Assembly: GCA_902490145.1 (NCBI GenBank)
Contig: CABUCT010000041.1
Span: 1 to 9,203 of the forward strand
DNA from: an uncultured Oscillospiraceae bacterium
GTDB lineage: Bacteria; Bacillota; Clostridia; Oscillospirales; Acutalibacteraceae
DNA length: 9,203 nucleotides
Direction: 5' to 3'
The stretch's first letter is position 1. Each line of letters begins with the position of its first letter. The notes beneath the pieces are model-generated. The model did not search any database, was not told the DNA's origin, and saw nothing but the letters and a program-made list of their open reading frames with translations. Below are positions 1 to 6,675 of the stretch, piece after piece. Both the position numbers and the translations under genes were made by a program.

Positions 1-30
1 GTTGTAACTTTTCAAAAAAAATTCAAAATG

Positions 31-59
31 TTTTCAAAGCTATTTTTTCCTTGTATAAT
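31..59 (+). promoter_or_regulatory. Possible sigma-A-type promoter upstream of dnaN
   Basis: A perfect -10 hexamer TATAAT lies at 54-59. A -35-like TTTTCA (4 of 6 to TTGACA) lies at 31-36, giving a 17-base spacer. A transcript from here would run through the putative origin into dnaN with a leader of roughly 200 bases. The -35 is weak and AT-rich DNA yields chance matches, so this is moderate at best. It may supplement read-through from dnaA. Confidence 0.4.
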
Positions 60-95
60 GCGGATTTAAGCCATGTTTCAACACTTTGACACTCA

Positions 96-132
96 CTACT
101 ACTACTCCTGATTTATATATTATTATATTTAT
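96..132 (+). other. DnaA-trio-like triplets plus AT-rich unwinding element
   Basis: Positions 96-104 read CTA three times, which on the lower strand is 3'-GAT-5' three times, the DnaA-trio pattern. CTC (105-107) and CTG (108-110) partly continue the phase. Positions 111-132 are entirely A or T. In the known system DnaA bound at nearby boxes extends along the trios on single-stranded DNA and opens the AT-rich segment. The function here is inferred from this resemblance. Confidence 0.45.
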
Positions 133-141
133 CCTTTTTTT

Positions 142-164
142 GAAAAATCGAACAAGAAAAATCG
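142..164 (+). repeat. Short direct repeat GAAAAATCG x2
   Basis: GAAAAATCG occurs exactly at 142-150 and again at 156-164, with starts 14 bases apart, between the AT-rich element and dnaN. It could be a pair of binding sites, but AT-rich composition makes chance plausible. Confidence 0.3.
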
Positions 165-258
165 GATTATAAAAAATTATCAAAGAGCATGTTAAAAATA
201 TTCAAGGAAAAAGCTTATCATCAAATTAAAGAATGTTTAATAAATAAAACTTGTTTTT

Positions 259-263
259 AGGAG
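259..263 (+). promoter_or_regulatory. Ribosome binding site fixing the dnaN start
   Basis: AGGAG lies 8 bases before the ATG at 272. An in-frame TTG at 251 lies upstream of this site, so it cannot be served by it. The ATG at 272 is therefore the chosen start. Confidence 0.85.
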
Positions 264-271
264 TTGTAAAT

Positions 272-1369
272 ATGAAGCTTATCTGTGACAGATTATCTCT
301 TTTAGAAGCTACCGCAAAGGTTCAGGGTGCAACCCAAAATTCATCCATTCCTGCTCTTGAAGGTATTTATTTTTCTGCAAGTGCCGGATATCTCACAATG
401 ACCGGTTATAATTTGGAGATGGGAATTACAACAGCGGTTGAATCGCAAATTGATCAGGACGGAAGTATTATTCTTTCAGCAAGATATTTTTCGGAAATTA
501 TAAAAAAGCTTCCAAGCTCAACCGTGTCTATTGAGACGGATGATAAATATGTTTGCACAATAAAAAGCGGAGAAACTCGTTTTTCTATTATCGGTATGCC
601 TCCTGAGGAATATCCCGATCTTCCGTCGGTTTCGGATGGAAGAAGCTTCACTTTTTCGGGAAAAATACTCAGCAATATGATCCGCCAAACAAAATTTTCG
701 GTTTCAAAGAAGGATGACAAACCGGTTTACACAGGCATTCTTTTTGAGATAAAAGACGGAATTATAAATCTTGTTGCGGTTGACGGATTCCGTATGGCTA
801 TTCGAACTGAAAAAATAAATACCGAAGAGGAATTTAAATTTATTGTTCCCGAAAAGACTCTTTCAGAAATTCAAAAACTTATCGGAGAAGATGATAAAGA
901 AATCCGTATTTCGGTTGAAAGACGCCATATAATTTTCGAAATTGATCAGTATCTGGTGGTATCACGTCTGCTTGAAGGCGACTTTATTGATTGGAAGCAT
1001 ACTGTTCCGGCCGATTATAACACAACAGTTATTTCTGATACAAAAGATCTTCTTTCATGTGTTGACCGTGTATCACTTGTGGTTAACGATCGCGATCGTG
1101 TTTTTGTTCGCTGTAAAATAAGAAACAATTCGTTTGAGGCTTCATGTGAATCAACTGTAGGTAACGCAGATGATAAGGTTCTTGTTGATATCAAAGGTGA
1201 TGAGGTTGAAATCGGTTTTAACAGCCGTTATCTTATTGATGCTTTGCGTGCAGTTGAAGATGATAAAATAAAGCTTCAGCTGAACGGTCCTCAGTCTCCT
1301 GTAAAAATTGTTCCCTGTGACGGAAATGATTTTCTTTTCCTTGTATTGCCGGTGAGAATTTCAAAATGA
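272..1369 (+). CDS. dnaN: DNA polymerase III beta subunit (sliding clamp)
   Basis: This 365-residue protein is the beta clamp, which dimerises into a ring around DNA and tethers replicative polymerase and repair partners. The length fits the usual 365-380. Recognisable features are the N-terminal ALEGIYFSA region, the middle-domain segment KPVYTGILFEI near residues 150-160, a YLIDAL motif near residue 320, and a C-terminal end FLVLPVRISK in the place of the usual MPVRI/MPMRL tail. Three clamp domains of about 120 residues each are inferred from the family. The start is ATG 272, preceded by AGGAG with good spacing. An in-frame TTG at 251 would add seven residues but lies upstream of that site. 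The last bases overlap the following S4-domain gene by four (ATGA), which indicates translational coupling. No frameshift or missing region is seen. Confidence 0.97.
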   Translation: MKLICDRLSLLEATAKVQGATQNSSIPALEGIYFSASAGYLTMTGYNLEMGITTAVESQIDQDGSIILSARYFSEIIKKLPSSTVSIETDDKYVCTIKSGETRFSIIGMPPEEYPDLPSVSDGRSFTFSGKILSNMIRQTKFSVSKKDDKPVYTGILFEIKDGIINLVAVDGFRMAIRTEKINTEEEFKFIVPEKTLSEIQKLIGEDDKEIRISVERRHIIFEIDQYLVVSRLLEGDFIDWKHTVPADYNTTVISDTKDLLSCVDRVSLVVNDRDRVFVRCKIRNNSFEASCESTVGNADDKVLVDIKGDEVEIGFNSRYLIDALRAVEDDKIKLQLNGPQSPVKIVPCDGNDFLFLVLPVRISK

Positions 1370-1623
1370 AAATAAAATTAACAATTAACACTCAAAAAGT
1401 TGAAATAAAAACTCCTTTTATCCGTCTTGACGCCTTGTTAAAGCTGTCCTCGGCGGTAAATTCGGGAGGAGAAGCAAAAGAAGCTGTTTTAAATAGTCTT
1501 GTCAAGGTTAACGGTGAAATATGCACAGCACGCGGAAAAAAGCTGATAAACGGCGACAAGGTTGAATTTAACGGCCGTATTTATGAGGTACAATGCAGTG
1601 ATAATAACCTCGCTTTGTCTTGA
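1366..1623 (+). CDS. yaaA: S4-domain RNA-binding protein, YaaA/RlbA type
   Basis: This 85-residue protein matches the small S4-like protein encoded between dnaN and recF in many Firmicutes (Bacillus YaaA/RlbA, about 71 residues, linked to ribosome assembly). The core reads LDALLKLSSAV, then SGGEAKEAV around residues 33-41, then VKVNGE and RGKKLINGDKVE, the standard S4 fold signature for binding structured RNA. It carries a slightly longer N-terminus and a short C-terminal tail. The start ATG overlaps the dnaN stop as ATGA, with a GGTGAG site 9 bases upstream. Its 3' end overlaps the chosen recF start by 26 bases. The symbol refers to the Bacillus gene, not to the unrelated E. coli yaaA. The cellular role is known only from homologues. 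Confidence 0.88.
   Translation: MKIKLTINTQKVEIKTPFIRLDALLKLSSAVNSGGEAKEAVLNSLVKVNGEICTARGKKLINGDKVEFNGRIYEVQCSDNNLALS
1585..1589 (+). promoter_or_regulatory. Ribosome binding site supporting the GTG start of recF
   Basis: GAGGT lies 8 bases before the GTG at 1598, inside the coding end of the S4-domain gene. The alternative in-frame ATG at 1583 overlaps this site and has no comparable purine stretch upstream. The GTG is therefore preferred. Confidence 0.6.
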
Positions 1624-2698
1624 AAACTGGAGAAACATTGAAAAATGTTTAATAAATCCGCACAGTGAAGTCAATGTAATTTACGGTGACAATGCACAGG
1701 GAAAAACAAACCTTATTGAAGCAATCTGGACAGGCTCGGGTTTTTCTTCTTTTCGCGGAGGAAAAGAGTCGGAATTTTTACGTTTCGGTAAGGACTCGGC
1801 TCATATGCAGATTTTATTTTTCTCGGAAGAAAGAAACCAAAAAATCGATTATCTCATTAAGAAAGAAACCAAAAAAATTTTTCTTAATGATGTAAATATG
1901 AAAAGTCCGTCATCACTTTCGGAAGCTTTTAAATGTGTGGTTTTTTCACCCGAAAATCTTTCACTGTTAAGCGGTTCTCCTCAGTGTCGGAGAAAATTTC
2001 TTGATACTGCTCTTTCGGGTTTAAAACCGTCATATCACAAACTTATTAATTCTTATAAACGGGCGGTAGAGCAGCGAAATGCACTGTTAAAAGAAATATC
2101 AAGAAAAAGCCGGATTGAATATCTTTGGGACTGCCTTGATATGTTCGAAAATCACATTGCGAATATGGGTTCAAAAATTTCATCACAACGAAACGCGTTG
2201 GTTGAAAAACTGCTTCCGTTTTCGACCGAATTTTTTGAAGGACTATCCGGAAGCAGGGAAATTCTTTCAATTAAATACACCGGAGAAATTTATGCAGGAG
2301 AAAACGGAAAACAGCTTTTAAAAAAAGAACTTGAAGAATCAAGAAATGAAGATATCCGGCTTCTTTCTACTTGCAAAGGTCCCCACCGACATGATTTGGA
2401 ATTACTTATAAACGGAATTTCAGCAAGAGATTTCGGATCACAGGGACAAAAGCGTTCGGCGGCCCTTGCTCTTAAGCTTGCTGAAGCTTCGGTAATTGCC
2501 GAATATACGGGAGAACAGCCGATTATTCTTCTTGATGATGTTTTAAGTGAACTGGATTTTTCCCGTCAGGACTATATTATTAACCGACTTGAAGGAAGAC
2601 AGGTTTTTATTACCTGTTGTGATCCGACACCTGTTATGAAGATGACCGGCGGAAAAGCTTTTTACACAAGCGGCGGATGTATTACCGAAAAAATATAG
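1598..2698 (+). CDS. recF: DNA replication and repair protein RecF
   Basis: RecF is an SMC-like ATPase that works with RecO and RecR to load RecA at single-strand gaps and stalled forks. From the GTG at 1598 the protein has 366 residues, near the usual 360-375. It shows a Walker A motif GDNAQGKTN at residues 30-38, the ABC signature GSQGQKRS at 280-287, and a Walker B with D-loop, LLDDVLSELD, at 311-320. The N-terminus MIITSLCLENWRN places the conserved RN pair at residues 12-13, exactly as in Bacillus and E. coli RecF, which supports GTG 1598. Starting at ATG 1583 would add five residues, and an even earlier TTG at 1562 is unlikely. The gene overlaps the S4-domain gene, so translation is probably coupled. 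Nothing is missing or disrupted. Confidence 0.95.
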   Translation: MIITSLCLENWRNIEKCLINPHSEVNVIYGDNAQGKTNLIEAIWTGSGFSSFRGGKESEFLRFGKDSAHMQILFFSEERNQKIDYLIKKETKKIFLNDVNMKSPSSLSEAFKCVVFSPENLSLLSGSPQCRRKFLDTALSGLKPSYHKLINSYKRAVEQRNALLKEISRKSRIEYLWDCLDMFENHIANMGSKISSQRNALVEKLLPFSTEFFEGLSGSREILSIKYTGEIYAGENGKQLLKKELEESRNEDIRLLSTCKGPHRHDLELLINGISARDFGSQGQKRSAALALKLAEASVIAEYTGEQPIILLDDVLSELDFSRQDYIINRLEGRQVFITCCDPTPVMKMTGGKAFYTSGGCITEKI

Positions 2699-2744
2699 CT
2701 TTGGTTATATAAAAATAAATTGATAAAATCAAAAGGAATCAATA

Positions 2745-3041
2745 ATGAAAAAATCAAAAAAATTTTATTTGAATATTGCAGCAAAGCGTTCGGTTTTTTC
2801 AGAGAAAATCGTAGGAATTTTTGATTTAGACAAGGCTACCGTCAAAAAAGATACTCGTGAATATTTAAATACCGCTGAAAAAAAATGTCAGGTTGAAACC
2901 GAAGGATACGATATCCCGCTGTCATTTTTGGTTCTTGCAAAAAAGAAAAAATCACCCCATAAAAAAATAAGTTGCCATCAAAAGGTAATTTTATCTCCTG
3001 TTTCGGTTCAAACTCTTTATTCACGCTCAAAACAAAACTAG
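2745..3041 (+). CDS. remB: DUF370 / RemB-like regulatory protein
   Basis: This 98-residue basic protein belongs to the DUF370 family by its hallmark segments: IVGIFDLD at residues 22-29 and LSPVSVQTLYSR at 83-94, equivalent to the LSP-S-TL-KR ending of Bacillus RemB/YaaB, whose gene also sits between recF and gyrB. RemA, the related Bacillus protein, is a DNA-binding activator of biofilm-matrix and osmoprotection genes; RemB is less well defined. This copy is longer than the roughly 80-residue Bacillus protein. It has a lysine-rich N-terminus (MKKSKK) and a lysine-rich insertion around residues 66-74 (KKKKSPHKK), both unusual and possibly DNA-contacting. The ATG is preceded by AAAAGGA at suitable spacing. 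It lies 46 bases after recF and 116 before gyrB. Function is inferred from family and position. Confidence 0.82.
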   Translation: MKKSKKFYLNIAAKRSVFSEKIVGIFDLDKATVKKDTREYLNTAEKKCQVETEGYDIPLSFLVLAKKKKSPHKKISCHQKVILSPVSVQTLYSRSKQN

Positions 3042-3054
3042 TAAATATTTTTTT

Positions 3055-3078
3055 AAGTTGCACAAAACTGTACAACTT
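3055..3078. promoter_or_regulatory. Dyad upstream of gyrB (possible operator)
   Basis: AAGTTGCACA (3055-3064) and TGTACAACTT (3069-3078) are inverted with 9 of 10 positions complementary around a 4-base AAAC centre. No T-run follows on either strand, so it does not look like an intrinsic terminator. It overlaps possible promoter elements of gyrB, which favours a regulator-binding site. That role is inferred. Confidence 0.45.
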
Positions 3079-3087
3079 TGATAAATA
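3058..3087 (+). promoter_or_regulatory. Tentative gyrB promoter
   Basis: TTGCAC at 3058-3063 could be a -35. TAAATA at 3082-3087, preceded by TGA (an extended -10 TGn), would be the -10 with an 18-base spacer. A competing reading is TTGATA (3078-3083) with TATAAG (3099-3104) and a short 15-base spacer. Neither is strong, and gyrB may also be read from upstream genes. Confidence 0.25.
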
Positions 3088-3157
3088 ACTGCATAAATTA
3101 TAAGCCAAATTTTTATCTCACAAAAAAGCTTATCCTTACAATATCGGAGGTTTTAAT

Positions 3158-5095
3158 ATGAATAACGATCAGATTCCAAGCACGGTTGTCACCGAAAATT
3201 ATGACGCCGAACAAATTCAGGTTCTTGAAGGGCTTGAGGCTGTCCGTAAGCGTCCGGGTATGTATATCGGTTCGACCGGAGAAAGAGGTCTTCACCACTT
3301 GGTTTATGAAATTGTGGATAACGCCATTGATGAAACTTTGGCTGGATACTGCACACATATTGAAGTTGACATTCTTGAAGGAAACATAATCCGTGTTGCG
3401 GATAACGGCCGCGGTATTCCAACCGGAATCAATAAAAAATATGACATGCCCGCCGTTACAATGGTTTTCACAATGCTCCACGCCGGAGGAAAATTCGGCG
3501 GAAGCGGATATAAAGTATCCGGAGGGCTTCACGGAGTGGGTGCATCGGTTGTTAATGCACTTTCGGAATGGCTTGAAGTTGAGGTCAAAGACGGAAATCG
3601 AATTGTAAAGCAAAGATATGAACGCGGAAATATCGTTACCGATCTTGAAGAAATCGGCGAAACCTCTGAAACAGGAACCACCGTTACGTTTAAGCCTGAT
3701 CCTCAAATGTTTACCGACACCACTGAATATGATTATAATACTCTTCTTAATCGCCTTCGTGAGCAGGCATTCTTAAATGCCGGTGTAAAAATAACACTCA
3801 GCGATCGTCGTGAAGATGGTGAAGACAGGCAGGATACACTGCATTTTGAGGGCGGTATTAAAAGTTATGTTGATTTTTTGCTTGAAAAATCAAAGAAAGA
3901 TCCCACTTTGCCAAATGTTATTTATCTTAACGGAGTTAAGGGAGACGCTTCGGTAGAGATTGCTTTTCAATATAATAACGGTTATGACACCAAAATCATG
4001 AGTTTTGCCAACAATATTCACACAGTTGACGGAGGAACTCATGAAAGTGCTTTCAAAACTGCCCTGACCCGCGTTGTAAACGCTTATGCCAGAAAGTTTA
4101 AAAAGCTTAAAGACAATGATGCCAACCTTAAGGGTGATGATATTCAAGAGGGAATTTGTGCGGTTATAAGCGTTAAACTGACCGATGCACAGTTTGAAGG
4201 TCAGACCAAAGCAAAGCTTGGTAACACATATATCGGAACCATGGTAAACACGCTTATCGGCGAAAAACTTATGGTTTATCTTGAAGAAAATCCTGCTGCC
4301 GCAAACATCATAGTAAACAAAGCTATTTCGGCAGCAACTGCTCGTGAAGCCGCTCAAAAGGCACGCGATATGCAAAGAAAAAATTCCGGAAGCAAATTTA
4401 AAATGCCTGAAAAACTGGCAGACTGTATTTCCAAAAATCCCGAAGAGACCGAAATTTTCATCGTTGAGGGAGACAGTGCGGGCGGTTCGGCTGTTAAAGG
4501 AAGAGATTCAAGAACTCAAGCAATTCTTCCGCTTTGGGGAAAAATGCTCAATGTTGAAAAAGCTCGTATCGATAAGGTTTATGGTAATGATAAACTCACC
4601 CCTGTCGTGCTTGCTTTGGGAACCGGAATCGGAGAGGATTTTGACATTTCAAAGCTTCGATACGGCAAAATTTTCATAATGGCCGATGCTGATGTCGACG
4701 GTTCTCACATTCGCACCCTGCTTCTAACATTTTTCTTCAGATATATGCCCGAGCTTATTGAAGCAGGTCATATTTATATTGCACAGCCCCCTCTTTTCCG
4801 TGTTTCAAAAGGAAAGAAGTTTGTTTATGCTTTCTCGGACGAGGAAAGAGATATGTATATAAAAGAATTTGGCGGCTCTGCCGATGTTCAGCGTTACAAG
4901 GGTCTTGGCGAGATGGATGGAAAGCAGCTTAATGAAACCACCATGGATCCAAGGTATCGCATTATACTCAAGGTTACGCTTGAGGACGCCGCCGAGGCCG
5001 ACCGAACTTTCTCACTTCTTATGGGTGACGAAGTTGAGCCTCGTCGTCAATTTATTGAAGAAAACGCAACTTATGTTCAGAATTTGGATATTTAA
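3158..5095 (+). CDS. gyrB: DNA gyrase subunit B
   Basis: GyrB is the ATPase subunit of DNA gyrase, which pairs with GyrA to introduce negative supercoils. The 645 residues match the short Gram-positive form without the E. coli insertion. The GHKL ATPase site shows E51 and N55 in YEIVDNAIDE, D82 with GRGIP at 84-88, and a GGLHGVG lid loop. The transducer carries QTKAKLGN. The TOPRIM domain begins at EGDSAGGSA (437-445) and includes DADVDGSH (510-517) with metal-binding acidic residues, then YKGLGEMDG. The protein ends in the typical ENATYVQNLDI. The position equivalent to E. coli K447 is W460 (PLWGKMLNVEKA), while the D426 equivalent, D439, is conserved. The start ATG has CGGAGG seven bases upstream. 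gyrA follows only after about 2.55 kb of other genes. Confidence 0.97.
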   Translation: MNNDQIPSTVVTENYDAEQIQVLEGLEAVRKRPGMYIGSTGERGLHHLVYEIVDNAIDETLAGYCTHIEVDILEGNIIRVADNGRGIPTGINKKYDMPAVTMVFTMLHAGGKFGGSGYKVSGGLHGVGASVVNALSEWLEVEVKDGNRIVKQRYERGNIVTDLEEIGETSETGTTVTFKPDPQMFTDTTEYDYNTLLNRLREQAFLNAGVKITLSDRREDGEDRQDTLHFEGGIKSYVDFLLEKSKKDPTLPNVIYLNGVKGDASVEIAFQYNNGYDTKIMSFANNIHTVDGGTHESAFKTALTRVVNAYARKFKKLKDNDANLKGDDIQEGICAVISVKLTDAQFEGQTKAKLGNTYIGTMVNTLIGEKLMVYLEENPAAANIIVNKAISAATAREAAQKARDMQRKNSGSKFKMPEKLADCISKNPEETEIFIVEGDSAGGSAVKGRDSRTQAILPLWGKMLNVEKARIDKVYGNDKLTPVVLALGTGIGEDFDISKLRYGKIFIMADADVDGSHIRTLLLTFFFRYMPELIEAGHIYIAQPPLFRVSKGKKFVYAFSDEERDMYIKEFGGSADVQRYKGLGEMDGKQLNETTMDPRYRIILKVTLEDAAEADRTFSLLMGDEVEPRRQFIEENATYVQNLDI

Positions 5096-5166
5096 CCATC
5101 GAAAATTCAAATTTACAGTGACTGGCAGCACTACTGTTCGTTGATTTTTATCTAATCTTTGTTAAT

Positions 5167-5197
5167 ATTTTCGGGATATAAAAAGTTTCCTGAAAAT
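5167..5197 (+). terminator. Weak hairpin, possible end of gyrB transcript
   Basis: ATTTTCGGGA (5167-5176) pairs with TCCTGAAAAT (5188-5197) over 10 positions, including one G-U, with an 11-base loop. Only three T residues follow directly, so an intrinsic terminator is uncertain. Position, about 70 bases after the gyrB stop, is suitable. Confidence 0.25.
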
Positions 5198-5370
5198 TTG
5201 TGGGTTACTCAGACAAAATTTATCTGTTTAAAACTGTGTACACCGTAAATATCACTCTTCGATATGTTTTGCCTTGGGCATCGATAAATCAAAAGTGCCG
5301 ATAGTCCGCAATTTTAGTCGAGTCAGAATATATGTGGCCAAGGGTTTGTCCACAAAAAACAAAACAGCAA

Positions 5371-5375
5371 AGGAG
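5371..5375 (+). promoter_or_regulatory. Ribosome binding site selecting a GTG start
   Basis: AGGAG lies 8 bases before the GTG at 5384. The in-frame TTG at 5378 is only two bases away from it, too close for normal initiation. The GTG is therefore preferred. Confidence 0.7.
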
Positions 5376-5383
5376 TTTTGCAG

Positions 5384-6100
5384 GTGAAAGTTAAAACCAT
5401 TATTTGCCCGGAATGTAATGCAGAACAGGCTATTATTCGTGACAGCGAAAACAAAATGAAATGTGCTTTTTGCGGAACTGTGATTGATAATCTTCCCGAA
5501 TATGACGAGAGTGAAAATCTTGACATTGCTTCACAGGTTGAAGAACCTTTAAAAATAGAGCCTCAGGGTGAGCCGATCAAAGCGAGCTTTGTGCTTAATG
5601 AACAAGAAGTATACAATGCTTTAACCACCGCAGGCAAGCTTAAAAAAAGAAAAGCGATACCGATTATCGAAGCTGTGGTTTTCGGTCTTTTGGGGCTTTC
5701 TTCTTTGACGGTCAACATTATGGGAATATTCGGAACTTTAGGATTCAGCAAGGGCGGATTTTCAGAATGGCTGTTTATGATTTTTATGTTTGCCATGATT
5801 CCGATTGTTTTCCTTCTTCCCGAAAAAGCAAAAAAAACAATTGTTAAAAATGCAACCACCGGAAACAAGCTTTGTGTTACAGTTTATGAAAATGTTGCAA
5901 ATATCGAGGTCGAGGGAAGCAAAGATGAAGGTTGGCAGCTTTTACTTAACGGAGAATACACAATTAAATATGAAAACGATCTCTCGGTTTTAAATCTCCC
6001 CACGGGTCAAATTCTTGTTATTCCCGACCGTGCGGTAAACGAACAGGAGCTTTACGAGTTTCATTCCCGAATCACACCGAAAACTGAGGAGAAGAAATGA
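5384..6100 (+). CDS. Zinc-ribbon membrane protein with YcxB-like domain
   Basis: This 238-residue protein begins with a zinc ribbon, CPEC at residues 8-11 and CAFC at 27-30 (C-x2-C-x15-C-x2-C), followed by an acidic, probably disordered linker (about 35-64). A domain starting near residue 65 has two predicted membrane helices (about 92-119 and 128-146) and a C-terminal soluble part to about residue 230. That soluble part contains GQILVIPDR (208-216) before a final helix. Two helices followed by a beta-rich tail with a VIPK/VIPDR motif is the pattern of YcxB-like (DUF) proteins, whose function is unknown. No signal peptide is apparent; the zinc ribbon is probably cytoplasmic. The stop overlaps the next gene by four bases (ATGA), so both are likely co-translated. 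The zinc ribbon may bind protein or nucleic acid, but nothing visible decides which. Confidence 0.8.
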   Translation: MKVKTIICPECNAEQAIIRDSENKMKCAFCGTVIDNLPEYDESENLDIASQVEEPLKIEPQGEPIKASFVLNEQEVYNALTTAGKLKKRKAIPIIEAVVFGLLGLSSLTVNIMGIFGTLGFSKGGFSEWLFMIFMFAMIPIVFLLPEKAKKTIVKNATTGNKLCVTVYENVANIEVEGSKDEGWQLLLNGEYTIKYENDLSVLNLPTGQILVIPDRAVNEQELYEFHSRITPKTEEKK

Positions 6101-6645
6101 GAGAAGAAAAAATAGAATTTTTGCTCAGCGACACGGATATTATTCATTTTAAAACCGTTTTTGAACACAGATTCGGAGTTCTTCGATATCGAAGCTTCAC
6201 ACTGCCTTTTCTTGGCTGTATTTCGGTGGTTTTGTTTTTGATCTGGCTTTTCTCTGCAAATAGGGTTTACAACAGCATGAACCAGCTTTTTGTGGTATCG
6301 TTTATATTTTTTATTATATACTGTGTTTACGGATTCCTTTATGTTCCGAAAGCGGTTCAAAATCAGGCACGCCGCCTGTATCTCAGCGGAGCAGATTATT
6401 CTTCTGTTCGACAAGTTGAATTTTTCGGAGAGGTAATGCGTGTTTCCAGAAAATTTACCCGCGACACTTATGATTTAAACGATTTTTGCTGCTGTGTCGA
6501 CACGCTGACTCATTTTTGCCTTTATAAGAACCCAAAAGAGGCAGAGGGAGAAGTAATTCCAAAGTCTGTTTTAACTCAACAGCAGTCCGAAAGTATTTCA
6601 TCAAAAATGAAGGAAATTTTCGGAAAGGCTTATATAAGGCTTTAA
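6097..6645 (+). CDS. YcxB-like membrane protein
   Basis: This 182-residue protein starts with a short amphipathic segment (IEFLLSDTDIIHFKTVF) and then has two predicted membrane helices at about 34-54 and 63-83. A soluble C-terminal part follows, with RQVEFFGEVMRVSRKFT, a Cys-rich DFCCCVD stretch, and VIPKSVL at 153-159 ahead of a terminal helix. This matches the YcxB-like layout (helix pair, then beta-rich tail with VIPK). Similarity to the preceding protein is in architecture rather than obvious sequence. The ATG overlaps the upstream stop as ATGA, with GAGGAG five bases before it, so the two genes probably form an operon. Function is unknown; the family is usually annotated only as a domain of unknown role. 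No truncation is evident. Confidence 0.78.
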   Translation: MREEKIEFLLSDTDIIHFKTVFEHRFGVLRYRSFTLPFLGCISVVLFLIWLFSANRVYNSMNQLFVVSFIFFIIYCVYGFLYVPKAVQNQARRLYLSGADYSSVRQVEFFGEVMRVSRKFTRDTYDLNDFCCCVDTLTHFCLYKNPKEAEGEVIPKSVLTQQQSESISSKMKEIFGKAYIRL

Positions 6646-6675
6646 CATGACAGGCAAAAATATTTTTTCGAGATT

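Larger units (their letters stand above)
1..271. other. Candidate oriC segment (dnaA-dnaN intergenic side)
   Basis: No gene is visible in these 271 bases, which lie immediately upstream of dnaN. In Firmicutes the gap between dnaA and dnaN commonly holds the DNA-unwinding part of oriC. The sequence shows three tandem CTA triplets at 96-104, then CTC and CTG, then 22 bases of uninterrupted A/T at 111-132. This order (triplets, then AT-rich DNA, then dnaN) resembles the DnaA-trio and unwinding element described in Bacillus subtilis. No perfect DnaA box (TTATCCACA) occurs here. The nearest match is GTTTCAACA at 75-83, only 6 of 9. dnaA itself is outside the window, so the assignment is inference from position and layout. 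Confidence 0.5.
5096..5383. other. Intergenic region after gyrB, no gene seen
   Basis: About 290 bases hold no convincing gene or structured RNA. Several small dyads are visible: the hairpin at 5167-5197, CAGACAAA-A-TTTATCTG with one mismatch at 5210-5226, the perfect palindrome GTGTACAC at 5236-5243, and TGCC/GGCA at 5270-5280. TTGTCCACA at 5346-5354 matches a DnaA box at 8 of 9 positions. I found no convincing -35/-10 pair, although a promoter for the downstream two-gene unit would be expected here. Confidence 0.5.

Noticed and set aside
86..91. Perfect -35 hexamer TTGACA upstream of dnaN
   Set aside because: At 16-19 base spacing there is no acceptable -10; the TATA-like sequences start more than 20 bases away. 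It sits next to the triplet element and is probably not a promoter.
232..245. 14-base exact match AATGTTTAATAAAT shared with recF (1644-1657)
   Set aside because: One copy is in coding sequence and the motif is almost all A/T, so chance is the simplest explanation.
3113..3706. Long minus-strand open frame (197 codons) opposite gyrB
   Set aside because: It lies antisense to a strongly conserved gyrB region, has no recognisable protein motif, and arises from codon bias of the + strand gene. The same applies to the minus-strand frame at 3890-4375.
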